Shown: in pieces, positions 23,701 through 35,809 of the stretch
How positions within the stretch are numbered: position 1 is the first letter of the stretch
Layout: each line of letters begins with the position of its first letter
DNA from: Gigantopelta aegis
Taxonomy: Eukaryota > Mollusca > Gastropoda > Neomphalida > Peltospiridae
Assembly: GCF_016097555.1 (NCBI RefSeq)
Contig: NW_024532411.1
Location: 186,001 to 250,000, forward strand
Length of the DNA: 64,000 bases
Reading direction: 5' to 3'
Notes under the pieces: model-generated
The model's database searches: none
The model's input: the letters and a program-made list of their open reading frames with translations, nothing else
Told to the model about the DNA's origin: nothing
Made by a program: the position numbers and the translations under genes

Positions 23701-24095
23701 CAGTGTTGAGGTTAAGTAATGTACCCAAGTATTAGTATAGGAATACAATATATTCTGGAGAGGGTGAGTGCATGCAGTGTCCTCAACATAGAGGTTCTGA
23801 ACATATAATTTATCTTGAATTTTTAGAGTGGATTCGTGGTTTAATATGAAGAGTTAGTCATGGCTGTGGTAAAATTCAATGACAGAGATATGATGCACAG
23901 GACTATCATATACACATGTAATATTATACTAAACACAATGATTAAACAATGTTCCCTCATTGTTATAGTATAATTTACTGCAATAATTGTCTACTGTACT
24001 GCTAATTAACTGTGATTATTACAGTTAAGTTCACCTTTAAATGTTAGTTCGATAGGTGGAACAAGTTCTAATATTTGAGGTGATTTAGTGGTCAT
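19877..24095 (-). CDS. VAPB: VAMP-associated protein (VAPA/VAPB) homologue
   Basis: Tail-anchored ER protein that tethers FFAT-motif partners at membrane contact sites. Exon 1 (24035-24095) encodes [20 protein letters not shown], the start of the MSP domain. Exon 2 (22736-22888) encodes the conserved core [20 protein letters not shown] followed by [14 protein letters not shown], including the Lys/Thr positions that bind FFAT peptides. Exon 3 (about 21061-21175) gives [10 protein letters not shown], and the next exon (about 20920-20999) [17 protein letters not shown] Ser/Thr/Pro linker and a short coiled coil (about 20160-20225) follow. The last exon (about 19877-20045) ends with a hydrophobic anchor ([18 protein letters not shown]) and a short lumenal tail. 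About 250 residues, normal for the family. The intron between exons 2 and 3 holds a 58-bp minisatellite array. VAPA and VAPB cannot be told apart; a pre-duplication orthologue of both is expected. Confidence 0.93.
20588..20702. repeat. (CT)n followed by (CA)n microsatellite
   Basis: Long CT tract running into a pure CA tract within a VAP intron. It creates spurious Arg-Glu / Cys-Val open frames on the minus strand. Confidence 0.95.
21415..22132 (-). repeat. 58-bp tandem minisatellite, array 2 (about 12 units)
   Basis: Reverse complement of array 1: units of 58 bp with GAACAAGTGTCCTCAATATA and GAGGTTGTATAATACACTAA. It lies in VAP intron 2. Its start (CTGTCCTTAGCATAGAGG, about 21414-21431) is also the reverse complement of the sequence following array 1 (CCTCTATGCTAAGGACA, about 10852-10868), so the flank is shared too. 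Some units repeat as a higher-order triplet (21449-21622 versus 21623-21796). Confidence 0.97.
22953..23101. repeat. Two-copy tandem duplication, period about 74 bp
   Basis: TACATAGGAATGTCAGCGTC and the following 54 bp occur twice in direct succession (starting about 22957 and 23031) with a handful of differences. It lies in the first VAP intron. Confidence 0.9.
23670..23795. repeat. Degenerate relic of the 58-bp repeat family
   Basis: Diverged pieces of the unit are recognisable (CAAGTATTAGTATAGGAATA and GTGTCCTCAACATAGAGGTT) in VAP intron 1. A similar single relic lies at about 8752-8820 in ENTR1 intron 1 (GTCCTCAATGCAGAGGAC and TAGTATGGGACTAGAACAAG). Confidence 0.75.
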
Positions 24096-25053
24096 CTTTC
24101 AGAAGTTATCTCTTTAACACGTTTACACACAACAGAATCAAGTCAATTTGAGAGAAAATTCTGCAATAAAAGGGTAAGATAAGTTGCAGAGTCAATCATG
24201 CAGAACAAATAAAATACTATTAATATGAACGTCTGTAAGCTTAGTTAACAGAGTTCTTAGCAAATTTATCTTACCTGGAAGAAGGCCAGAAGGAAGAATT
24301 CAAAAGGAAAACTCAAGAAGGGGTGAGCAGGTGCTTTCAGTAACACGTGATTTTCACGTGATATCAAAATGGCTCCTTCACCTCGTGTGATATGAATCAT
24401 CTTGCCCACTCCACACCCATATATATTGCACAGAGTCAAAGAGGAAAAGAGCGGAGAGTTTAACACTCGAGGGCGAGTCCTGTTTTTTGAGACAGCCCAA
24501 CCTTACACCAAGCAATACGTGGAAGTGTTTGCAGTTGTCAGATTAGAAAGTTTCTGCAGAAAACTGGACTTAGACTCCATCTTTTTCTTTACAGGACTGT
24601 CAAGAGACTACTACCATAAGTACAGCACATTACTACTCTGAATTAGAGCAAGTAATATTCAATCTATAATAATAGTCACCATCAACCATTTCTGTCTCTC
24701 TTCCTGGTTTGAATTGGATAGCTATTTCTAAATATATTTCAAATACTCACAGTGGCCATATTAAAGTCAAATGCTTCTTCATAAGCTCATTAGACATCAG
24801 AGTGTTATCATATTGTATTAAGAGCAGTCCAAATTTGGAAGAGATTACCATTTAAAATTGTGAGGTCCAAAAGGTACAAATGGATGGATGAATGGATGGA
24901 TGGATGAATTAACATACTGACTGATAGATGAATGATATACAAATGGACAGATAGGTAGAGTGTTGGACAAATGGACAGATGTACTTATAAACAGGATATC
25001 AGGACTGTTGCCATATTGTCTATGTATTGTTATGTTGACTAAAGGTATCAAAA
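24096..25053. promoter_or_regulatory. Divergent VAP / TRAPPC8 promoter region with paired CACGTG boxes
   Basis: Two E-boxes of CACGTGA form lie at 24344-24350 and 24355-24361, 11 bp apart (about one helical turn): CACGTGATTTTCACGTGA. They are CLEAR/bHLH-zip-type sites (USF, MYC/MAX or MITF/TFE class). They lie about 250 bp upstream of the VAP start and 700 bp upstream of TRAPPC8. The 80-codon frame at 24402-24641 (+) is probably non-coding. An ATGG-type microsatellite lies at 24879-24930. Confidence 0.5.
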
Positions 25054-28000
25054 ATGGCTGACTCTTTGCAGTCATTTGAGGCACATATTAAGAACATTTG
25101 TGGTGTACAAGTAGCAGTGAGATGTTCTAAAGATGTGGAAGAAATTTGTCAAAAGAACTTTCTCAGTTTTTGTGAGATGCTACGACCATTTAGCCAGCTA
25201 GCAGCAGAAAGTGAGTAGCAGTAGATGGATAGATAAATTAATGAATGGATAAATAATAGAGAAAGATGGATGGTTGGATAGTTCAATGGACAGATAAATA
25301 GATGGATTAATTAATATACCCATGTCAAAGGATAGTTGAACTTGTAAACTAACCTGATACGAGCTGTTATAAAGAACTATTTTATTTATATAGCTCAACT
25401 ATATGACACTCAAGGACATCTATATCCTGTACGTGATCTTCGGATACGATTCAGGGAGCCACGCCCACATGTCACATCCACCAGCATGATAGAGCAATTA
25501 CTAAGTGAAACAATTCATTGGTCAGAACGAGAGGGTATTAACGCTAAACCAAGTGGTCCTGTTATACAAACTGGCTCTGACGTAACACCAGGTACATGTA
25601 CATGTAGCTATCTTAACTGTCTTCCTCTCTCTCTCTCTCTCTCTCTTCCTTTCCTCTTTCTTTTTACGTATCTCACTTCCTCTCCTTTCTTTCTTCGTCT
25701 GTTTCCCTTAGCAACCACACCATGGTTTGATCATTTCTGTGAATCATATCACGATAACGTACAAGTAATGGAACATGAATACATCAAACATTATGTAGCT
25801 GGTATGTTAATCATTTTATGTTATATATTTACTCTTATATTATTATTACAGCTATATTAGTGGTTTCTAGTCAACAACCTCATCCCATAGAGGTGTTTCA
25901 AAACCTTTATAAGACCCAGAAGGAGTCTGAAAAACAACGGACTTATCCATATTGGTTACCATCTCCTCATCTATATTATTATCATATTTTAGTACACGAT
26001 GTCGTTGAAGGAAACAGGAAACAGTAAGTACATTACTTCCTCAATTAAGTTTCTTGACTTCCTCTTTCTATGCTACTCCTTCCATTTTCTGTAGTGCACA
26101 AGAAAGTTTTGATCTAGTTAAAGCCACGTATGGTGCTGGCAGCTGTTATTTTCTGCCCATTAATTCACTCAGTCCAAGTTCATTTCCTGATGCAACTATA
26201 CCAGAACCCTGGAGTGGGTTCCTAAGAATACCTTCTTCACCTACTCTCTCAGGACAGGTACTACTGGTTCTTTTGTTTTCTTTTACTAATATTACTTTTC
26301 CAGGATGAAACTGATTTTGGACTTAAGCGGTTTAGACGAAGCAAATCTGCCACTCCCTCTCCTCTACCTTCACCCTCACAAACTCCACCTCAACTACGTG
26401 CCTCTTCCAACAACCACACCCCACAACTCCTCCCAAATCCCTTGGTACTCCTGTTGAAGTCCGTGAAGAAGCTCGACTAATTTTGGAGGATGAAGATAAC
26501 GAGAGTCTTAACGAAGGTCCTGAGCAATCTAATAGTACCACAAGTGTTCTGTCAGCCCAGGTATGTATTATCAAGCTCCACCCATTGACCACACCTCTAG
26601 TTTTTATCTGGTAATTTGTTTCTATTTTCAGATTGAATTAGGTGATGATCCATTGACTCAGTTAAAAATAACAGAAGATTTGATAGCTGGTCCTGACAGT
26701 GAGAGTAAAGGAGTAAGACAAGTAAGAGTCGGACAATGTTTGGGATTAGAAGATCAGAATAACTTGAGGAGTTTTGTGAGGGACTTTTCTGCTCGGCTAC
26801 TACCACACTTAGCAGCTGTGTTAAAGAAATTGTATGATTTGGTAAGTTTTGGCTAAAAATGATTCCTTCATTCTCTCTCAGTTACAAAGTAAGAGAACTA
26901 TGACAAGGAGAATGTCTGATTTCTCAAGAGGTGTTTGGTGGAAAATGTTGGGAGGAGGTAGTGGAGGAGGAAGTACAACGTCCGGTGGGAGTGGCTCTAA
27001 AAACATCGAAGAACTGAGGTAATATGTTTTGTTATCTTTGCAAGAAATAACTTTTTATTTGTTGTGTTTTTTTTAGTGATTCTGTACAGCGTCTTATGAG
27101 GCTTGTTGGTGACTTAGCATATCTCTTGCAAAATTATGAATTAGCTTATAACATGCATCATACACTGAAGAGAGATTTACAAGGCAAAGATCTGTGGATA
27201 CATTATGCAGGAGCATTGGTGAGAGAGAGAGAGAGAGAGAGATTATTTATTTATTTCTTAATTTCTTAGGAAATGGCTGCATTATCTGCTCAAATGAATG
27301 GTCAAACTCGTAAGGAAGTCCAATCCTACCTTGAAGAGGCTACCAACATTTATCAGAACACTCTGACGTAAGATAGACATGAGGTTTTATCTTTTTTAAT
27401 TTATTAGTTTATTTTTCTTTCTGTTATCAGATTACCTTGGCTGTCTTTAAGATCTTCCCTATTTCTCTGTGATGTGCTTAAAGCTAGAAAAAAATATCGG
27501 GACTTGACACAACAATTCATTAAAATGATTAATGAGGTACTAATGACAGGGTCTGACCCTGTTTAGTTATTGACCAGTATCATTTTCATTTCCTTACAGG
27601 AATCTGATCTGAAGAGTGCTCTGTTTTTAGAACAAGCTGCTCACTCTTTTTTAAGGATTTATCCAACTCCAATGACTCGTAAATATGCTTTTCACTTGAT
27701 ACTGGCTGGACATCATTTCTCAAAGGCTGGACAGGTATAACTAAATAGTCTGATACCCAAACTAGTGAACCAAGTTTGAGGCTGAGTCCTGAGAATAATA
27801 TCTGTTTGTGTACATGTACTATTATAATAGTGTGTGTGTTTATTCTAGAAATATCATGCTGTACGAGTATATAGACAATCTTTATCAGTGTATCGTGATA
27901 AAGGCTGGAGAACAGCTGAGGTAAGAACTCACTTGTTACTATATCAATGTATCTCTCTCTCTCTCTGGTAAGGAAGGACTACACTAACTTCAGCTGTGGT

Positions 28001-31000
28001 AGATTGTGTTTTTCTCTCCATTCTCCTGAAGAAGCTCACAATGCTATTGAATGTCTTCTCTCACATGAGAGCTATCAGAGTATACAACAGCAGTTATCTA
28101 ATGTTAGAGACTTCATTTTTGTTAAAAGGGTCAGTCAGCACATTGTATACAGATTGTATTGAATACAAATAAATATATAGTACTACACATATGATGGTAA
28201 TATGGTCTATTGTTATTTATATAATAGTGAAATTGAAACTATTTTCTAGATCTTGTTTGTTAACTGAGCATTGACATATATAGACTCTCTCTCTCTCCCT
28301 CTCTCTCTCTCTCTCTAGATACTTCTAGCTCAGTCTAATCCTTCCTTACATAAACAAATTCCACTAACTTCATCTTCATCTTCCTATACTAGTCATCGTA
28401 ACGTCTCCAATGTTCCTCATTTGCCACTTCCCTTCATTAAATCTCAATTAATAACCACTACATTTGATAATGGTGTCCTAGACACTTCCACGTGGTTACA
28501 ACCACACTTAGAAAATGATCTACAATTAGACAATAGGAACATTTCACAGGTTCTACCAAAAATTGATTGTACAGTGTTTAATTTTCCAGACTCACTATCA
28601 TCTAACGGTCCAATATCTAAAAAAGATTCTAACAAGAATTTAATTATAGGGGTTTCCCCTTATGATCCAGCTATGTGGAGATTGGGTGAGAGAGGTTGGT
28701 ATCGATTGGAGCAGCTGTGTTGGAATGGTTGTACCGAGATAGAACGTCAACCTGCTGTCCTTTATATGGACAAAGATACTGATAATACTAGAATTCCACT
28801 TTGTCCCGTGAAAGGTATATTGTCTTATTGATCTATTGTTTGTCTGCATCTCCATTCATCCATCCATCCATCTATATATGTATTCATTTATCTATTAATT
28901 AAAGTTTAATTTATTTATTTAACCCTCTGTCCACAGAGCCTATTAAAGTGGGTGTGGTTTTAAAAAATCCACTTGCAATTCCTCTTGCTATGAGAAGAAT
29001 TATTCTTATTTGGCATTTTACACCTTTATCAAATCAAGTGAGGAACAATGTTAAGATAATTAACTTTTTATCATTGACATTATTACATGTACAAGTATAT
29101 GTACATATATATACATGTATATGTATATATATATGTACAAGTATATGTACATGTACATATACATGTACATATACATGTATATGTATATATATATGTACAT
29201 GTATATGTACATATACATGTATATGTTATTTGCTGTGTAATGGTTCCGTATCCTTGTAAGGAATCCAGTGATGATGCTGTAGTGTGTGAAGTCGTGGAGT
29301 CATATGTTTTGCCTGCAAGAAGTCAAGAAAAAGTGAGGCAATAATATAATGATTATAGTGATGTCATTGTTTTTGTATGCAATGTTCAATACATAATGTA
29401 TAATAGTCACACTGGAATAACTAGTTTTAAACTATAGCCATCCCATCGCTTATAATATATTGAGCCTATGTTTAGACTATGAGATCCTGTATATATTCTT
29501 GCACTTTAATGCACTAATTTTGTTTATTTTTATCTCTTTAGCTAAATCTATGGATTGTTCCTGTCAAAACTGGTTCGCTTACTATTACTGGATTAGCTTA
29601 TAATCTATGTGTAATGGATGGTGAGCAAGACTCACTTACTTTGCCACTTTTCAATGATATACTCAAACAAGATGAGTTCTATGATAGTGGGGATTCTCTT
29701 GTCACTCAAGGGTTCCAGGGAAGAATAGATTTTCGATGTCAGGGTCGGAGAAGGAATGAAACTAAGACTGATAGGATGGGTGTGGTTTATGGAGAGGACA
29801 ATAGACTTTGTTGGCGAGTCATTGATCCCATGCCAAGAGCCATTGTAAGTACATGTATATATAAGATTGTATCCATTTTGAATTTCTATCTGTCCATTCT
29901 TCAAATGTACATCTATTATCAATCCATTTTTCTCCTTTATCTACATTACATGCATCCATACTTCATTTTCATCCATCCATTTTCCTCTATGTACATACAT
30001 TCTTCCTTTTATTTGTCCATTCATTCTTTTTTTAGATGATTATTCAAGGTTTTTATCAACCTTTATTAGCAGGAGAAATAATATCTTTGATAATAAAAAT
30101 TATCAACTGTAGTTCAGAGGCTATCACTAACTTGAAACTATCTACCTCATTACAACATTGTACTTTACTGAAACAGGTATATGATGAGCAAACTGGACTT
30201 TGGAAATCATCATTGTTATATAAATGTGTCTTTATGTTTGAATATTAATGTGGGACTAGAACAAGTGTCCTCAATATAGAGGTTGTATAATACACTAAAG
30301 TATTAGTATGGGACTAGAACAAGTGTCCTCAATATAGAGGTTGTATAATAAACTAAAGTATTAGTATGGGACTAGAACAAGTGTCCTCAATATAGAGGTT
30401 GTATAATACACTAAAGTATTAGTATGGGACTAGAACAAGTGTCCTCAATATAGAGGTTGTATAATACACTAAAGTATTAGTATGGGACTAGAACAAGTGT
30501 CTTCAATATAGAGGTTGTATAATACACTAAAGTATTAGTATAGGACTAGAACAAGTGTCCTCAATATAGAAGTTGTATAATACACTAAAGGATTAGTATG
30601 GGACTAGAACAAGTGTCCTCAATATAGAGGTTGTATAATACACTAAAGTATTAGTATGGGACTAGAACAAGTGTCCTTAATATAGAGGTTGTATAATACA
30701 CTAAAGTATTAATATGGGACTAGAACAAGTGTCCTCAGTATAGAGGTTGTCATTTATTCAGAGTGTCTTTCATGAGATATTTCATTCTAGTATCATATAC
30801 ATAAACACATGTTTATATATACTACATACATATAAACATGTATGTAGTACATATTAATTACATGTAAACATGTAGATCATGTAGATAATGTATATCTAAC
30901 ATGATATTTCATTACTAGACATCATCACTAATGGACTCTGGTGTCTTCTCTACCTCTGATGATACACAAGAGTTGGCCTTCTCTTCTGTCCCTCTTCCTT

Positions 31001-33716
31001 CATTATGTCCTGTGTGTTTGTCTCTACCTTTATCTACTCCTTCCATTTTACCAAACCAGTTTGCCCAATATCAACTGTTAGTTCATGTACCACAGTCTAA
31101 AGCTGTTGAAATTCCTTACAATATGGTCTTATATTATGAGCCAGATTGGTCATCTAAAGAGGCCCCACCTACTCCTAATAATTGTATGAAGTGAGTCACT
31201 TAATTCATGTCACATTGAAATAACTTTGTCTGTTCTTTTTACACACATACACACACTCTCTATCTCTTCCCCCTCTAGTCACAGAGTACTAAGACACAGC
31301 GAGACACTTACTGTACAACAATGTCTTCATGGTAATGTCTCTGTTACACACAGTGTTGTGCCAAGACTTGAAAACAATCTCAAAACAAATGAGTAAGTCA
31401 ATATATTATTACTATAACATTATATACTCTCCTTTTGTTCAGTCTGGATCACACTAAATTACTGATATCAGTTGAAATTGAGAACAAGAGTGGTGCTTTA
31501 GGATTACCAGTAGATGTTAAAATTATCCAAATATCTAGTGTTAGTTACAGCTGGAGGATAGAGGCTGTAACTCAAAGAAAAGGTAATTTTAGCTATTTTC
31601 ATTTCGACAACATTACATTAACTTATAGAGCACTTATGTTAGTGATTTAGTAATGATTATGATTAATTGTAACATGTGTTTGTATGTATGTTTGTTTGTT
31701 TAGATTTAAGTTTGTCTCCTGGGGAGAATGGTGTAATGCACCTTCGTGGGACAAGAGATGTTCCCAAGTGTACAATGGATCGTTTGATGTTTTCTGATGT
31801 CCCTCTTACTGATAAAAGAGTGAGATTAAATCATGTGATCTTACATATTAAATCACATTTATCAAATCATGTTATGTCAAATCATATGATCCTTTATATT
31901 TAATCATGTGCTCATTTATATTAAATCATGTGATCCTTTATATCAAATCATATGACCCTTATATTAAATCATGTGATCCTATGTACATATATTTATAGTT
32001 ATTTTATTTGGTTTCCTTCTTGCTAACACATCCACTAACAATCATCTTTTGTTACTACCATTTTCTTTAGATCAGAAGTGGTGAATTTCCAGCAAAAGAC
32101 TTATTTTTTGCTTCAGAAGCTTCTCGTCAACTTGGATTTCAAACAACAAATGTCACTGAAAAACATTGGCATAGGTGTTCAGGGAGAAAACCAGTGTGTG
32201 TGAAAATAAGATTGGCTTGGTGATATTCTGGGAGGTATATTGTCTGCTACACAATAGAACATATGTAATAAATGTATATATATATATGTGCTGTGGATAT
32301 ATGCTGAGTTAATGACTTGCAAATATTTACTAGATACACTTGTATTGCTGTACAGTTAGTATCATGTGAAAAGCATGCTTCCAAGTCAGTGGAGTTTGAT
32401 AGATCCTTCTAAAGTTTTGAGCTTATTAAAAGTATGTATTTCAAATGGGACAGAGAAAGTTTTCAAGGGAAGAGATAGGAGACATTTAAAGGGTTTTCAG
32501 ACTCATTTTGTCATGTTGGTTTCCAGTTTGTTTAGGCTGTATACTATATGTGATTGCTGTTATTGTTATGTCTCTCTCTATTTTTATCTAGACTATACCT
32601 CCCGATCATACGAGTGGACGGCCTCATTTTGGACAAAGCTGTATTACTATTAATCTTCCTCAAACATCGACTATTCTTACATATGTAAGTATATGTCTAT
32701 ATGAATAAACATATTGGTTTCTTTCTTTTTAGCCACACCCCTCATCAGCTACACCTTCTAGTCCTTGTTTAACATCATCTCCTTACGATCTTGTTAGACA
32801 CACCCTCTTATATCCTGCTACTGTGTCACATGACTTTTCTGCTGCTAATCAATATGTGTTGTACCAGTAGGTGTGGTCTTATCAAATTGTACCAGCGAAG
32901 AAGTGACTGTATTAGTTGAATTGTTATCTACTCTGAAGTGGCTGTTGGGGTGAGTACTAGGTATTAGAAACATGGTTGCTATGGTAATCATTGATTTTGT
33001 TCAGTATAGAGTTATAATGTAGTACTTAATGCTACGTTGAACTTTGATTTATTGTCAATATTGATTTATGATATAGTGTAATTATAGTACTGTAAATGTC
33101 AAAATTTTTTGCTGCTCAAACTTTCCAGAACTCATAATTTCTCGTTTTGTGTCAACCACGAAAATTTGATTATTAATTATTAATTATTCACGAGTCTAAT
33201 TTTTGTGTTTTGTGTCAACCACGAAAATATAACTACCTCAAAAATTTTGACATTTACGATAATTAAAACTTAATGCTTTGATTTGTACGTTTAAAGTACA
33301 TTTCAAAGTGGGTGTGGTTTATACATTGTTACAGTTAATAGACAAACATAATAAGTATTAAAATACCGATGGGTCTCTTAAATGTGCAGTTTTAAATATC
33401 ACATGTATTAAATAAAATATTTCTCTATTTTATAAATTGTTGATATTTATTTCCTTTCAGTATTAGGTCATTGGAGCCACCATTTCACTGGTCTGGTCCC
33501 TGTAGGAGAAACCTAGTCTTGTCTCCTCTCTCTAAACAGACCATTAGTACTAATGCTACTTTTTCCTCACCAGGAGTGTATTGTTTGAACTCTTTGCGTG
33601 TTAAAGCCAGTGTAAAAGGATCTGAGACTCATACTGCATCTAATATGTATTGTCAGAGGTGGCAGGCTACTAGTTACTTACTTGTTAACGATGTAGGTGT
33701 GGTTAAGTGTAGTTGA
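25054..33716 (+). CDS. TRAPPC8: Trafficking protein particle complex subunit 8
   Basis: TRAPPC8 (yeast Trs85) is the TRAPPIII-specific subunit for ER-Golgi traffic and autophagy. About 25 short exons. The start [20 protein letters not shown] resembles the human N-terminus, followed by [18 protein letters not shown]. Next come [20 protein letters not shown] (about 25713-25800), [16 protein letters not shown] (about 25967-26015), and DPWSQY-like EPWSGF (about 26206). The middle has [19 protein letters not shown] (about 27677-27734), the family's most conserved block, and LDNAVSAF-like [12 protein letters not shown] (about 28037). The C-terminal half holds Ig/ASPR-like beta domains (EPITVEVAF-like [17 protein letters not shown] at about 28939). 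The last exon ends GVVKCS (33716). The length suits the usual ~1400 residues. At least two single-base frame breaks (about 26430, 32865) look like sequence errors. Introns carry a minisatellite array and a MITE-like element. Confidence 0.93.
29085..29228. repeat. (TATGTACA)n low-complexity repeat
   Basis: Self-complementary GTACATATACATGTATATG-type tract in a TRAPPC8 intron. Produces spurious Tyr/Val/His-rich open frames. Confidence 0.95.
30246..30752 (-). repeat. 58-bp tandem minisatellite, array 3 (about 9 units)
   Basis: Same unit and strand as array 2, inside the TRAPPC8 intron between exons ending at about 30176 and starting at about 30919. Relative to TRAPPC8 transcription it is antisense, whereas arrays 1 and 2 are sense relative to their genes. 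Confidence 0.96.
33089..33260. mobile_element. MITE-like element with about 20-bp terminal inverted repeats
   Basis: Starts ACTGTAAATGTCAAAATTTT and ends with its near-exact inverse AAAATTTTGACATTTACGAT. Inside, the sequence TTTGTGTCAACCACGAAAAT occurs twice in direct orientation (about 33144 and 33210), giving a compact 172-bp non-autonomous DNA-transposon-like unit. It lies in the last TRAPPC8 intron and codes for nothing. Confidence 0.75.
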
Positions 33717-34099
33717 TAGGTGCCTCTGTATTATTGTTAATAGTTTAAGTAGAGTTATAAAGGTTTTATAAAATATATGTTGTATCGTCTGTGTTTTTTG
33801 TATAATTTGTTCAATGAAATATTTTGAAAACTAATTATAAAGAAATTATAATATGTAAGTTTATAGAGAGGAGATTTGTTAATAATAGAATGTATTTTAG
33901 TAATCTTTTGTTAAAAATTATTACTACAAAGCTACTAAAAACCAATGACATTAGTAGGTATTACTTGTTAAGTGACATGATTGCTGCTCTAAAATGTTGT
34001 ATTAGATTTTAAAAAATATATATTAATACCCCCTTTGTGCTAATGGTACATGTGTATTAATGAATCTTTAATTTTTTAGATTTTATTTCTACAAACTCT
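33717..34099. other. Intergenic, AT-rich
   Basis: Includes the TRAPPC8 3' UTR. The 62-codon frame at 33824-34012 is AT-rich and unsupported. Confidence 0.5.
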
Positions 34100-35350
34100 A
34101 CTTAACAAGGACCATATTAGCTAAATTATTAAAAAATTCAAGTATTTAACGAGCAAGGCCATTCTTAATTTTGTCTTGAGTCAAAAATTGAGAACATGTA
34201 ACAAAAATCGCCCTGACATTTTTCAAAATGTTAGCTACATAGGTCCTTTTAAAAAAATTCTGAAATTTTTTTTCAGCTTTTTTTGATGGAATCATGTAAA
34301 GATACTTTTTCTAATAATGGCTTTAAAAAATTTATTAAACCTAGTAGCTTTGCAGAAATGTATTTTGTTCCTTAATTTGCAATGCTATTCAAAAATAATA
34401 TTAGAGAGCTGAAACTTTTGAAAATTGAAGTCAATTACTACAATTTTCGGATGGATTTATTTCTACATTTGACGTTTTTACAAAGCTATAAAAACCTTCC
34501 CTACTTTAATCACTATTATTATTATATGTTATACGTTATGCACGTAAAAGTACAAAATTGAACAGTAGGTGTTACATTATCATAGAATCAAAAATCACAA
34601 CAACAGTATCTACAGTGCAAAAGTCGCCATCTTGATAATGAATAATCGATTTCATTAAGTAATATTCTTAGTGTCAGGTTAAGTGACTTTCGCGGGTTAA
34701 AATAGTTAAATAAAATGTATTAATTATTATTACTATTATTTATTATCATTATTATTGTTGTAGTCTTACATTCATCTAGATTTAATAACAATAATACAAT
34801 AATAAAAATAGTAATGTATTTAACTATTTTGAGTCACTTATCAAAAAATTATGGCTTTAATTAATGAAAATCGATTATTCATTAGAATGGCGACTTTTGC
34901 ACTGTTAGATACTCATTGATTTTTGACTAACAACCTACTGACAATTCAAGAACGAAAATGATCAATTTTAGTATTTTTACGGAATTTTGTACATGGTATA
35001 ACTGTTAATAATAATAGTGATAAAGTAGCATTGTAGAAATAAATCCATCCGTATAATTGTAGTGACTTCATCTTTAATTTCAAAAGTTTCAGCTCAGGTT
35101 CTTTAATATTAATTGAATCTCCAAAGCATTGCTACATGCAAAGTACTAGGGAACTAGAATGTATCTTTACATGATAGATATTTTTACCTTTAAAATGGTG
35201 AACTAGATTTAAAAACCACTATTCTCCCTTGTTATGTACATGTACATTAATTTCTGATTATACTAAACAAGGACCTATATAGCTAACTTCATTAGAAAAT
35301 TCAAGTGATTTTTCTCCCAATGATGTAGGGCCATTTCTTAATTAGAACCA
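34100..35350. mobile_element. Imperfect foldback element, about 1.25 kb
   Basis: Large diverged inverted repeat centred near 34740. Examples of paired segments: AAAGTCGCCATCTTGATAAT (about 34619) with ATTCATTAGAATGGCGACTT (about 34878); GAGCTGAAACTTTTGAAAAT (34407) with TTTCAAAAGTTTCAGCTC (35078); GTTAGCTACATAGGTCCTT (34228) with AAGGACCTATATAGCTAAC (35269). The left outer part also contains a further copy of the end sequence in direct orientation (AACAAGGACCATATTAGCTA, 34106). No coding capacity is seen. It is probably an old non-autonomous foldback/MITE-type DNA element. Confidence 0.7.
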
Positions 35351-35809
35351 TGGACTACAGCATATTTGTATATAACTTGATGTGCAGTAGGTCATGTAAT
35401 TAACTGGGGTACTGACAGATGGATTAAACATGATGATAGTTTAAGAATTATATATGACAAAGTTCAGATATAATAGACATCATTACCTTAGGTATATTAT
35501 ACACTAATTTAGAGGATGTTGTAGAAGTTGAATATGAAGAGCTCAAGCATTTAAAAAGGAAGAAGTTGCTTTAAGAGAGGAGTCATCTAAACATCAATTT
35601 TTTACAAACTTTAACAACATTCTGAAAAATAGTTGGAAAATTTGTGGTTTTTAAGAGTATACGGAGCCTGCTCTTTTTTCTCGCATTATATTTCTATACA
35701 AATTGTAGAATGTTTCCGTGCACTTCCGTACTGACTATTCGTTCCGTAATATTATTAGGATATTCTCTGCATAAGGTTGGTTTGTTACATTATTGCACTA
35801 TTGTTAAAT
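35351..35809. other. Upstream region of TTC38 copy A with a palindrome-family fragment
   Basis: About 35685-35735 (GCATTATATTTCTATACAAA, then GTAGAATGTTTCCGTGCACT) matches in direct orientation the right arm of the big palindrome (about 41873-41920) and, inverted, its left arm (about 38228-38290). TTC38 copy A is thus bracketed by inverted copies of the same short sequence. Confidence 0.6.

Noticed and set aside
24402-24641. 80-codon frame in the VAP/TRAPPC8 promoter region
   Set aside because: No similarity, no splice context, and it overlaps the likely promoter; treated as chance.
29085-29344. Tyr/Val/His- or Cys/Thr-rich open frames
   Set aside because: Products of the TATGTACA low-complexity repeat in a TRAPPC8 intron.
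34100-35350. Retroelement with long terminal repeats
   Set aside because: The paired segments are inverted, not direct, and there is no coding sequence of any retroelement protein.
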